Assembly: GCA_004556395.1 (NCBI GenBank)
Contig: SFHK01000028.1
Coordinates: forward strand, 1-29,530
Direction: 5' to 3'
DNA from: Clostridiales bacterium
GTDB taxonomy: Bacteria > Bacillota > Clostridia > Christensenellales > Aristaeellaceae
DNA: 29,530 bases
Shown here: positions 7,947 to 15,423 of the stretch, in pieces
Position numbering within the stretch: position 1 is the first letter of the stretch
Layout: every line of letters begins with the position of its first letter
The notes under the pieces: model-generated
The model's database searches: none
Seen by the model: the letters and a program-made list of their open reading frames with translations, nothing else
Told to the model about the DNA's origin: nothing
Position numbers and translations under genes: made by a program

Positions 7947-8006
7947 GCCCCTGTAAGGCCGCGGACGGCCAAAGAAAAATCCGGCGAACGAAAGGGGAAC
8001 GCAGGT

Positions 8007-9047
8007 ATGAAGTGGGCACTGATCGGCTACGGCGGAATGGGACACTGGCATGTAAACAAGCTCAGCACGATGAGAGAGATTGAAATCGCGGGCATTTACG
8101 ACATTTTACCGGAGCGCCGCCGGGAGGCGGAGGAAAAGGGGCTGCGCGCCTATGACTCGCTCGAAGAACTGCTGGCGGACAGGGATGTTGAGCTGGTCAC
8201 CATCGCCACGCCCAACGATTTTCATAAGCCCATCGCCATTCAGGCGATGCGGGCGGGCAAGCACGTGATCTCGGAGAAGCCCGTCGCGCTGTCGTCGGAC
8301 GAGCTGCAGGCGATGATCGACGCGTCGCGCGAGTACGGCCGCGTCTTCTCCGTGCATCAGAACCGCCGCTGGGACGAGGATTTCCTCGTGATGAAGCGCA
8401 TTTACGACGAGAACCGGCTCGGGCGCGTGTTCAACATCGAATCGCGCGTGCACGGCTCGCGCGGCGTGCCGGGCGACTGGCGCAACCGCCGGCTCAAGGG
8501 CGGCGGAATGATTCTGGACTGGGGCGTGCACATGCTCGACCAGCTGCTGCTGATGGTGGATCAGCCGGTCGTGTCCACGTTCTGCGCCGTGTCGCACGTG
8601 ACGAACGACGAGGTGGACGACGGCTTCAAGGCCATCATCACCTTCGGAAACGGCCTCACCGCGCAGGTCGAGGTGGGCACGAGCAACTTCATCAACCTGC
8701 CGCGCTGGTACATGCAGGGTGAAAACGGCACGGCAATCATCAACGACTGGGATCTGAACGGCAAAATCGTGAAGGTGTTCGACTGGGAGAAGCGCGACGC
8801 GGTGCCCGTCGTCACCGCCGCGGGACTGACCAAGACCATGGCGCCCCGTACGCCCGAGACCATCCGCGAGGAACCGCTTCCGGAGGTCACGTCCGACGTG
8901 CGCGACTACTACCGCAACATCATCAGGGCCGTGCGCGGCGAGGAAAAGCAGCTGGTCACGCACGCGCAGATGCTGCGCGTGATGAAGCTGATGGAAGCGC
9001 TGAACGCGTCCGCCGAGGAAAACCGCGTCATCTACACCCGAATTTAA
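8007..9047 (+). CDS. Gfo/Idh/MocA family NAD(P)-dependent oxidoreductase (first copy)
   Basis: This 346-residue cytoplasmic enzyme begins with an N-terminal Rossmann fold (LIGYGGMGHWH, 5-15) that binds NAD(P). The family signature lysine is in EKPVA (90-94). The C-terminal alpha/beta substrate domain carries GGGMILDWGVHMLDQL, with the Asp and His expected at the catalytic site. Members oxidise or reduce a hydroxyl of a sugar, inositol or sugar derivative; the substrate is not readable. Start ATG 8007 has GAAAGGGGAACGC just upstream. The gene opens a three-gene operon (18 nt gap to the ThuA-like gene) with a second, clearly different member of the same family, which suggests two steps on a shared substrate. 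Confidence 0.92.
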   Translation: MKWALIGYGGMGHWHVNKLSTMREIEIAGIYDILPERRREAEEKGLRAYDSLEELLADRDVELVTIATPNDFHKPIAIQAMRAGKHVISEKPVALSSDELQAMIDASREYGRVFSVHQNRRWDEDFLVMKRIYDENRLGRVFNIESRVHGSRGVPGDWRNRRLKGGGMILDWGVHMLDQLLLMVDQPVVSTFCAVSHVTNDEVDDGFKAIITFGNGLTAQVEVGTSNFINLPRWYMQGENGTAIINDWDLNGKIVKVFDWEKRDAVPVVTAAGLTKTMAPRTPETIREEPLPEVTSDVRDYYRNIIRAVRGEEKQLVTHAQMLRVMKLMEALNASAEENRVIYTRI

Positions 9048-9065
9048 AAAAGGAGCGTGCGCGCA

Positions 9066-9788
9066 ATGAAAACGGCATGGATTTTTCAGGGCGGCTGGGA
9101 CGGCCACGAGCCCAGGCTGGTAAGCAGGCGCTTTCAGCGGCTGCTTGAGAAGAACGGATATAAAGCGGAAATCTTCGACACGCTCGACCCGATGGCCGAC
9201 CTTGAAGCGCTGAAAGCGCTTGACCTCATCGTCCCCTGCTGGACGATGGGCGCGATTCCGTCCGAATACACGAAGAACGTATCTCTCGCGGTCGGCGCGG
9301 GCGTGGGTCTGGCCGGCTGCCACGGCGGCATGTGCGACAGCTTCCGGCAGGATACCCAGTGGCAGTTCATCACCGGCGGGCAGTGGGTGTCACACCCCGG
9401 CGGAAACGGCATTCACTACACCGTGAACATCCGCAAGGGCTCCTCGCCCATCGTCGAGGGGCTTGAGGACTTCGAGGTGGACAGCGAGCACTACTATCTG
9501 CACGTCGACCCCGCCATCGAGGTGCTGGCCACGACGCGCTTCCCGGCGGTTCCCTATTACCACATCTCCAACAAGCCCGTGGATATGCCCGTGGCGTGGA
9601 CGAAGTTCTGGGGCAACGGCCGCGTGTTCTATTGCTCGCTGGGGCACCACGACGACGTGTTCGACAGGTCCCCCTCCGCCGAAATTCTGATGGAGCGCGG
9701 CCTTCTGTGGGCGGGCGAGGGCAAGGCCTATGCCGTCGCGCACGGCCTGACGACCGACAGATTCGAAAACACCGCGAAGATGTACTGA
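9066..9788 (+). CDS. ThuA-like domain protein
   Basis: This 240-residue protein has a class I glutamine-amidotransferase-like fold and resembles ThuA, which acts with ThuB-type oxidoreductases in disaccharide utilisation through keto-sugars. Visible features are the opening TAWIFQGGWDGHEP, AGVGLAGCHGGMCDSF with the nucleophile-elbow-like Cys-His-Gly-Gly, GGQWVSHPGG, DSEHYYLHVDP, and PVAWTKFWGNGRVFYCSLGHHDDVFD near the end, the classic ThuA closing motif. Start ATG 9066 is chosen over GTG 9057 because AGGAG (9051-9055) sits 10 nt before it. It lies between two Gfo/Idh/MocA genes with gaps of 18 and 15 nt. ThuA proteins often lack a proven activity; a hydrolase or isomerase role on an oxidised sugar is inference. 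Confidence 0.88.
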   Translation: MKTAWIFQGGWDGHEPRLVSRRFQRLLEKNGYKAEIFDTLDPMADLEALKALDLIVPCWTMGAIPSEYTKNVSLAVGAGVGLAGCHGGMCDSFRQDTQWQFITGGQWVSHPGGNGIHYTVNIRKGSSPIVEGLEDFEVDSEHYYLHVDPAIEVLATTRFPAVPYYHISNKPVDMPVAWTKFWGNGRVFYCSLGHHDDVFDRSPSAEILMERGLLWAGEGKAYAVAHGLTTDRFENTAKMY

Positions 9789-9803
9789 GGGAGGGAAACG
9801 CGC

Positions 9804-10886
9804 ATGAAACCCGTGAAGGTTGCCATGATCGGCGTGGGCTGCATCAGCGGCATTTATCTCAAAAATCTCACAACGCGTTTTCAGAACGTCGAGCTGATCG
9901 GCGTGTGCGACCTCGTGCGCGAGCGCGCCGAGAACGCGCAGCGCGACTACCACATTCCCAAAATCTACGAGACCATGCACGACGCGTTCCGCGATCCGGA
10001 GGTCGAGGTCGTTCTGAACCTCACGCGCCCCTGCGAGCACTTCGAGGTCTCGAAGGCCGCCCTGCTCGCCGGAAAGCATGTATACAGCGAAAAGCCGCTG
10101 GGCGCGTCTTTGGAAGAGGGCAAAGAGCTCGTGCGCATCGCCGGGGAAAAGGGTCTGATGCTGGGCGGCGCGCCGGACACCTTCTTAGGCGCGGGCATCC
10201 AGACCGCGCGACGGCTGATCGACGCGGGCTTCATCGGAAACGTCGTCGGCACGGCGGCGTTCATGATCTGCCGCGGCCATGAGACGTGGCACCCCGACCC
10301 GGACTTCTACTACCAGTACGGCGGCGGCCCGATGATGGACATGGGGCCGTACTACCTGACGGCGATGATCAACCTCGCGGGCGGCATCGAGAGCGTCATG
10401 AGCGCCTCGAAAATCACCTTCCCGCGCCGCGTGATCACCAGCCAGCCACTAAACGGCACGCCCATCGACGTGCACGTGAATACCTACGTCGCCGGAACCG
10501 TCAAATATACCTCCGGCGCGATCGGCACCCTGTTCACCACCTTCGACGCCTGCTACCCCGATCAGGCGCGCTTCGAGGTCTACGGCAGCGAGGGCACCCT
10601 CTTCGTGCCCGACCCCAATACCTTCGGCGGCCCCGTGAAGCTCTACCGCCCCGAGGATAAGGAGGTTCGCGAAATCCCCCTGATGTATGGCTATGCCGAA
10701 AACAGCCGCGGCCTCGGCCTGAGCGACTTCGCCGACGCCCTCCGCACCGGCCGCCCCGCCCGCGCCGACTACCACCAGACATTCCACGTCCTCGACGCCA
10801 TCACCGCCTTCGACCGCAGCGCCGCCACCGCCCAATGGATCCCCCTCTCCACCCCCTTCACCCGCAGACCGCCGATGGGGGAATAA
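9804..10886 (+). CDS. Gfo/Idh/MocA family NAD(P)-dependent oxidoreductase (second copy)
   Basis: This 360-residue cytoplasmic enzyme has the Rossmann motif GVGCISGIYLKNL (10-22), the catalytic-lysine motif EKPLG (96-100) and GGGPMMDMGPYYLTAMINL in the C-terminal domain. The His usual after the conserved Asp-x-Gly is replaced here (DMGPYY), unlike the first copy. That substitution is common in one Gfo/Idh/MocA subgroup and points to a different substrate position or a different reaction. Start ATG 9804 follows GGGAGGG. The last 250 bp use C-ending codons much more heavily than the rest of the gene, for no evident reason. It is the last gene of the operon and is followed by the 17-bp hairpin at 10904-10944. 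Confidence 0.92.
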   Translation: MKPVKVAMIGVGCISGIYLKNLTTRFQNVELIGVCDLVRERAENAQRDYHIPKIYETMHDAFRDPEVEVVLNLTRPCEHFEVSKAALLAGKHVYSEKPLGASLEEGKELVRIAGEKGLMLGGAPDTFLGAGIQTARRLIDAGFIGNVVGTAAFMICRGHETWHPDPDFYYQYGGGPMMDMGPYYLTAMINLAGGIESVMSASKITFPRRVITSQPLNGTPIDVHVNTYVAGTVKYTSGAIGTLFTTFDACYPDQARFEVYGSEGTLFVPDPNTFGGPVKLYRPEDKEVREIPLMYGYAENSRGLGLSDFADALRTGRPARADYHQTFHVLDAITAFDRSAATAQWIPLSTPFTRRPPMGE

Positions 10887-10903
10887 GCTCAACTATCCGT
10901 TTG

Positions 10904-10944
10904 CAGACAGCAGCCGCGGCCTTATGTGCCGCGGCTGCTGTCTG
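10904..10944. terminator. Strong hairpin, probable transcript end
   Basis: A perfect 17-bp stem (10904-10920 with 10928-10944) has a 7-nt loop and lies 18 bp after the second oxidoreductase. No T-run follows on either strand, so it is not a classical intrinsic terminator. It may act as an RNA 3' stabiliser or a factor-assisted terminator. Confidence 0.6.
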
Positions 10945-11184
10945 TAAAGATAAATCACGTTACAAATATCCTCTTTGAAGCGGTTCCGCAAAGAATCGCC
11001 GCTTTCGTTGCCGGAAGCCCGAGCGTTGCTTCACATCCTCTCGAAACAGGCGCGTCAAGTTCTCTTCGATGAATAGAATACGCGGTCGCAACTGGTTATT
11101 TCAAGTCGTTGGAATCTCCTGTTCTGTCCTCAAAAGAACCGTATAACCGCGCGGCGAAAGGATGGGTTTGCTTCTTGAGGGGGT
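10945..11184. other. Gene-free stretch
   Basis: This stretch lies between two convergent transcription units. Short frames here have no ribosome binding site and resemble nothing I know. The stretch is somewhat AT-richer than its surroundings, and no promoter or RNA gene is recognised. Confidence 0.5.
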
Positions 11185-11207
11185 GCGGGGGAGCGACGCT
11201 CCCCCGC
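11185..11207. repeat. REP-like palindrome, copy 1
   Basis: GCGGGGGAGCG and CGCTCCCCCGC flank a single A, giving an almost perfect 23-bp palindrome. It starts 10 bp past the stop of the BNR/sialidase-like gene, and on that gene's strand it is followed by ACCCCCTCA. The element at 18699-18718 has the same core and nearly the same flank. It may serve as the 3' hairpin of the operon. Confidence 0.7.
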
Positions 11208-11217
11208 CTTCGTGGGG

Positions 11218-12345
11218 TCAGGGGGTAGGGAAGGACCAGATTTTTTGCATGATGACGCTTTCGCCGCCGAGGTTTTCGTAGAAGACGGTCAGGATGCGGC
11301 CGCCCGGGAGTTCGACGCTGGCGGGGTAGCCGAGGTCGCCGCTTTGGGCGGACGCGTCGAGTATGTAGTCGGTATCCCATGTGTTTCCGCCGTCCCATGA
11401 GAGCATCGCGCGGATGCCGTAGGGCTTTTCGCGGTAGCCGTACGTGGAGATGAGCGCGCCGGAGGAATGCAGGCACAGGTGCGCGGGCGAGCCGCCGCGG
11501 CGGGCGAGCAGGCGGCGGGGCCTGGTGAACGTATGTCCGCCGTCGCGGGATTCGGACTGATACACGGTGAACACCGGCTCCGGAATGCCATAGCGCTGCA
11601 CGCGGATATGCACGAGTATGCGCCCGTCCGGAAGCTGGATGGCGTGCGGCTCGCAGCTTTTCAGAAGCCCGTCCGCTTCGTCCACGATGTTTTCGATCGA
11701 GGAAACCACCTCAAACTCGTCGTTTTCGTTCAGCCGGCACACCTGTATGAACGGCGTTTCGCCGCCGTCGAATTCATCGTTCGCGGAGAATCGCCGCCCC
11801 ACGTACAGGAGGGAGCCGTCGTTCAGGCGGCAGGGGCCGTGCGGCGCGGTGACCGGCGCGCGGCGCAATTTTCCAAACGTATAGCCGCCATCCTCGCTGA
11901 TTTTATAGGTAGAGCCGAGGAAGCGTTCCTCGTCGCCGCGCGTCTCGATTTCGTCCAGATACGCTTCGACGAACCGCCGCCTGGGGCTTTCCGACCAGTC
12001 GTGCCCGTCGATCGGCGCGTGGTTCCAGACGCGCTGCTGGCGGATCGTGTTGTTGAACGACGTCAGAATCACGCGCCCGTTCCCGAACGCGGTAATGCCC
12101 GCGTCGCGGTCGTCCAGCGGCGTGTCGATGACCGGCGCGGGCCGCGTCCACGTCGCGCCCTCGTCCTTGCTGTAGCAGATGACCGCCTTGCCGAAGGGAC
12201 AGATGTGCGCCAGCCGGAAGCCGGACGCGGTCATGGCCAGCGTGCCATCCGGCAGATACGCCACCGTCGGCCACGCGAAATAGCGGAACGCGCTGTCCGG
12301 GTTCGCGCAGACGACGCGCTTTTCACTCGAATTTAGGACCTTCAT
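11218..12345 (-). CDS. BNR/Asp-box (sialidase-like) glycan-active protein
   Basis: This 375-residue protein has a six-bladed propeller pattern. Four Asp-box motifs are visible: SKDEGATW (59-66), SEDGGYTF, SRDGGHTF and SWDGGNTW. Asp-box propellers include sialidases (GH33) and other exo-acting glycan enzymes and lyases. I do not see a clear FRIP motif, although FRYFAWPTVAYLPDG at about 20-34 occupies the same place as the arginine motif. A sialidase activity is therefore not proven. There is no signal peptide, so it acts in the cytoplasm on imported glycans. Start ATG 12345 overlaps the methyltransferase stop by 4 nt (ATGA), yet it also has its own strong GGGAGGA site. It is the last gene of the six-gene sensor operon. 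Confidence 0.8.
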   Translation of the reverse strand: MKVLNSSEKRVVCANPDSAFRYFAWPTVAYLPDGTLAMTASGFRLAHICPFGKAVICYSKDEGATWTRPAPVIDTPLDDRDAGITAFGNGRVILTSFNNTIRQQRVWNHAPIDGHDWSESPRRRFVEAYLDEIETRGDEERFLGSTYKISEDGGYTFGKLRRAPVTAPHGPCRLNDGSLLYVGRRFSANDEFDGGETPFIQVCRLNENDEFEVVSSIENIVDEADGLLKSCEPHAIQLPDGRILVHIRVQRYGIPEPVFTVYQSESRDGGHTFTRPRRLLARRGGSPAHLCLHSSGALISTYGYREKPYGIRAMLSWDGGNTWDTDYILDASAQSGDLGYPASVELPGGRILTVFYENLGGESVIMQKIWSFPTP

Positions 12346-13145
12346 CGGTTTGTCCTCCCGTCCTGTTTCCGGCAGATATGCAAAAGGTGCGAATGGCTGC
12401 CCAGAAGCTCGCGGATTTCGCAGGTATGCAGGTGATCGCGCACAAACGCTTCAAATTCCTCGTCCGGCAGGGAAAAGCCGTTCATCCGCTTCGCGAGCTC
12501 CAGCACGCTGTCCGTGCCCGCCAGCGCGATTTCCCGCACAGGCTTTCCGTCAAACAGCGCCTCGAATTCCGAAATATCGAAGCCGGTAAAGCCCTGCTCT
12601 TCAAAGTGCCGAACGCGGAAATCCCCGTCGAAGTTCTCCGCCAGCCCCTCCCGGAAATTCCCGGACAGGTAGTTTGCGTACAGGATGGCGTACACCGACA
12701 GGAACGCCGTGAAGATCAGACCGCCGGGCTTCGTCACGCGAATCGCTTCGTCCAGCGCGCGGTTCCAGTCCTCGGGCGCATACAGGTGGTACATCGGCCC
12801 CAGTGCCAGCACCGCGTCGAAGGCGTCGTCCGGGAACGCGCCCAGATTCGTCGCGTCGCCCTGCGTCGCCGAAAGGTTTTCAAGCCCCTTCGCGTTTTCG
12901 CGCAGCGTTTCAAGGTTCCTTTCGACCAGCTCCACCGCCGAAACGTCGTAGCCTTCCCGCGCCAGCGCGACGCTGTAGCGCCCCGTGCCCGCGCCCACCT
13001 CCAGAACCTTCGCCCCCTCGGGCAGAAGCGCGTGGATGTAGCGCATGGTCGTGATAGATTCCAGCTGCCCGTTGCGGCTCTTTGTCAGCCGCGCGTCCTC
13101 GTCATAGGCGTTGTAAATGGCGTTTACAATGTCCACCCGCTTCAT
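12342..13145 (-). CDS. Class I SAM-dependent methyltransferase
   Basis: This 267-residue protein has the AdoMet-binding motif I VLEVGAGTGRYS (47-58), an acidic end of strand 2 (VSAVEL), a GDATNL motif II-like stretch and the post-motif DAVLALGPMYHL. This is the Methyltransf_11/25 type that modifies a small molecule or a cofactor; the substrate cannot be told. The start is ATG 13145, which overlaps the stop of the phosphoesterase gene by 4 nt (ATGA). The reading frame continues upstream to 13331, but that part is a shadow of the phosphoesterase gene. Its presence between a phosphoesterase and a BNR protein suggests a role in modifying or detoxifying an intermediate of the pathway, which is inference only. 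Confidence 0.88.
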   Translation of the reverse strand: MKRVDIVNAIYNAYDEDARLTKSRNGQLESITTMRYIHALLPEGAKVLEVGAGTGRYSVALAREGYDVSAVELVERNLETLRENAKGLENLSATQGDATNLGAFPDDAFDAVLALGPMYHLYAPEDWNRALDEAIRVTKPGGLIFTAFLSVYAILYANYLSGNFREGLAENFDGDFRVRHFEEQGFTGFDISEFEALFDGKPVREIALAGTDSVLELAKRMNGFSLPDEEFEAFVRDHLHTCEIRELLGSHSHLLHICRKQDGRTNR

Positions 13146-14659
13146 GCCGGCACCGGCTTTCCGCGGTACGTCACGCGGTAGGGCGAAGCCTCGTCCACCG
13201 TCACAAGGGGATTGGCGGCGAAGAAGTCCAGCAGGATTTCGCTCATCTCGGTAAGGATTTCCCGCTCGTGCGGGCAGTCGCGCAGCGCGTCGTAGCCGCC
13301 CACGCCGGTGGCGCGGTAGTTGTTCACGCACATGGTAAGGGAATCGTCCGGCTTCACGGGCCGACCGTTCCGGGTCAGCTCCGCCACGCGGCTGCCGACG
13401 GGGTTGGAAAGCTCAAAGCGATATTCCACGCCGGAATAGTAGTCGAAATTGTAGTGCGACACCTTGGGCTTCATGAACTTCTCGGAGACCGTCACATGCC
13501 CGCCCTTGTCCATCTCAAAGTAGGACGCGCAGTTTTCCATGGCCTCCTTCAGCTGCGCGCCGGTCACGCGCAGCAGCACCAGCGTGTTGGGGTACACATA
13601 GGTGGAAACCACGTCGCGCACGGTCACGTTTTCGGCGAAGCCGCGCACCTCGTTGGCAAGGCTGGTGCAGCTCACGTCGCAGCCGGAGACCTGCGTCTGC
13701 ACACGGTTGAACAGGTTGGCGATCGGCGAGCCGTGCAGCGCCATGAGGAGCGGTTTTTCGGGCGCGAGCGGCCGGTTCAGGCGGGAAACCGGCGTGTCCA
13801 GCCACGCTTCCACCTCGTTTTCCAGCGCGGACAGCGCGGCGGACGGCGTTCCCTCGCCCTCGGCGGGAACCAGCCGCGACGAAATTTCTCCGTCCTCCCA
13901 CACGACCTCGGCATAGCACGGCGCGTTCGCGGGCGTCTGCACGATGTGGGAACGCGCCCATTTCGCCGACGGAATCGCCAGATGCTGGTGTCCCGTGAGC
14001 AGAATGTCGAACGGGCAGGTCTCGGCGATCCTGCACGCGAGGTTTTCGCCGCTGTCCGAATACACCCTTCCCGTGTCCAGATCCTTCTCCACGCCGCCGT
14101 GATACACGCACACCGTCACGTCGCATTTCCCGCGAAGCGATTCATACGCCCTTTGCACCGCCGAAAGCGTGTCGTTCACGCGCAGCTTCGCAAGGTTCGC
14201 GGGCTTTTCCCAGCGGTTCACCCAGTCCGTCACCGCGCCCACGACGCCCACGCGCAGCCCGTTCGGCAGCGCGCGCACGTCGGTCTGCAAAAGCGGCATT
14301 TCCCCGCCCAGGTCCTCCACGTTCGCCGCCAGCGCCTTCGCGTTCAGCGCGTTCAGATAGCCGGAAAGCACGTCGTAGCCATAGTTGAAATCGTGGTTGC
14401 CCACGGTCACATAGTCGTAGCCCGCATCGTTCATCGCCTGCGCGAGCAGCGGAACGCGGCCGTGATGCGCGGCGTAATAGGCGAACGGCGAGCCCTGCAG
14501 CGTGTCGCCGCCGTCGATCGTGAGCGTGTTTTCGTCGCGCGCGGCGCGGAACATGCCGCTCAGCGCGTTCACGCCCATCGGCCGGCAGCCGGTGTGAATG
14601 TAGTCCGTGGGAAAGAAATAGCCGTGCAGGTCGGATGTAAACAGGATTTTCAGCTTCAT
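13142..14659 (-). CDS. 5'-nucleotidase/2',3'-cyclic phosphodiesterase-like metallophosphoesterase
   Basis: This 505-residue protein has the two-domain layout of the UshA/CpdB family. The N-terminal calcineurin-like domain carries the metal ligands in SDLHG (9-13), GGDTLQGSP (50-58), GNHDFNYG (87-94), the His of CVYHGG (about 185) and GHQH (221-224). The C-terminal 5'-nucleotidase domain carries the substrate-binding phrases FNRVQTQ..., GAQLKEAMENCASYFEM and NNYRATGVGGYD. Most family members are exported, but this one starts directly with MKLKILFTSD and has no signal peptide, so it acts in the cytoplasm. Possible substrates are nucleoside monophosphates, cyclic nucleotides or sugar phosphates. 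It overlaps the response regulator stop by 4 nt and the methyltransferase start by 4 nt. Confidence 0.9.
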   Translation of the reverse strand: MKLKILFTSDLHGYFFPTDYIHTGCRPMGVNALSGMFRAARDENTLTIDGGDTLQGSPFAYYAAHHGRVPLLAQAMNDAGYDYVTVGNHDFNYGYDVLSGYLNALNAKALAANVEDLGGEMPLLQTDVRALPNGLRVGVVGAVTDWVNRWEKPANLAKLRVNDTLSAVQRAYESLRGKCDVTVCVYHGGVEKDLDTGRVYSDSGENLACRIAETCPFDILLTGHQHLAIPSAKWARSHIVQTPANAPCYAEVVWEDGEISSRLVPAEGEGTPSAALSALENEVEAWLDTPVSRLNRPLAPEKPLLMALHGSPIANLFNRVQTQVSGCDVSCTSLANEVRGFAENVTVRDVVSTYVYPNTLVLLRVTGAQLKEAMENCASYFEMDKGGHVTVSEKFMKPKVSHYNFDYYSGVEYRFELSNPVGSRVAELTRNGRPVKPDDSLTMCVNNYRATGVGGYDALRDCPHEREILTEMSEILLDFFAANPLVTVDEASPYRVTYRGKPVPA

Positions 14660-15423
14660 TTGTCCGTCTCTCCCTCGCGCAGGCCGCCGCGGTTCTGGTA
14701 GTCCGTGGGCGACATGCCCGTCAGCTTTTTAAATGTGCTGCCGAAATACGTCACGTCGCGGTATCCGACGTGCCCGGCGACCTCGTATACGCGGTTGCGG
14801 CAGTCCTCCAAAAGCGCCATCGCCGCGTGTATGCGGTACTGGGTCAGGTATCCGCCGATGGTGTAGCCCGTTTCCTTTTTGAACAGGTGGCTCAGATGCC
14901 CCTCGCTCACGTTCAGCCGCCCGGCGATCACGGTGATCGACAGGTCGGGATCGGCGTAGCTTCGCGCAATGGCGTTCATCGCTTCCTGCACATACAGGCT
15001 CTTTTCGCCCTCCTTCACCGGCACGCGCGGCGTTTCGGGCGGCTTTTCCGCGCGCTCCCGCCGCAGCACGCCGGAGACGGCGTTTTCCAGCTCGCCCTCG
15101 CGGAACGGCTTCAGCAGATAATCGTCTGCGCCGAACTTCAGCGCGCTGCGGGCATAGGAAAAATCGCTGTAGGCGCTCAATACGATCACGTGCGCCCGGC
15201 AGCCGCGCTTTCGCAGCTCGTTCATCATTTCGATGCCGTCCATGTGCGGCATGCGAATGTCCGTGATGATCAGATCGGGCGCGACGCGGCTCACCAGCGC
15301 CACGCCTTCCTCGCCCGACGCAGCCTCGCCCGCGATTTCGCAGCCGAGCTTCGCCCAGTCCACGCCCATAACGATGCCCCGGCGCGCCACGGCCTCGTCG
15401 TCCACTACCACCACTCGAATCAC
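14656..15423 (-). CDS. YesN-type response regulator with AraC DNA-binding domain
   Basis: This 255-residue protein has an N-terminal receiver domain with the acidic pair DD (8-9), phospho-acceptor Asp55 in ITDIRMPHMDG, Ser83 and Lys105 in LLKPF. It is followed by a linker (about 120-140) and a C-terminal AraC-type double helix-turn-helix (about 147-245) with GRLNVSEGHLSHLFKKETG, VAGHVGYRDVTYFGSTFKK and GMSPTDYQ. The start is GTG 15423, which overlaps the kinase stop as GTGA. The longer frame to 15462 lies inside the kinase gene. It is the cognate partner of the preceding kinase. AraC-type regulators of this kind bind direct repeats two helical turns apart; such a site is seen at 25643-25673 upstream of the GH106-like gene. 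Other targets are unknown. Confidence 0.95.
   Translation of the reverse strand: MIRVVVVDDEAVARRGIVMGVDWAKLGCEIAGEAASGEEGVALVSRVAPDLIITDIRMPHMDGIEMMNELRKRGCRAHVIVLSAYSDFSYARSALKFGADDYLLKPFREGELENAVSGVLRRERAEKPPETPRVPVKEGEKSLYVQEAMNAIARSYADPDLSITVIAGRLNVSEGHLSHLFKKETGYTIGGYLTQYRIHAAMALLEDCRNRVYEVAGHVGYRDVTYFGSTFKKLTGMSPTDYQNRGGLREGETDK

Noticed and set aside
12342..13331. 329-residue version of the methyltransferase
   Set aside because: The first 62 residues are an out-of-frame reading of the phosphoesterase C-terminus, and the ATGA overlap at 13145 gives a natural start.
13082..14701. A 539-codon plus-strand open frame opposite the phosphoesterase gene, and similar long frames at 18842-20434, 4739-5869, 6446-7825 and 2380-3459
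   Set aside because: All lie antisense to genes with strong family motifs and have the low-complexity composition of GC-rich shadow frames.
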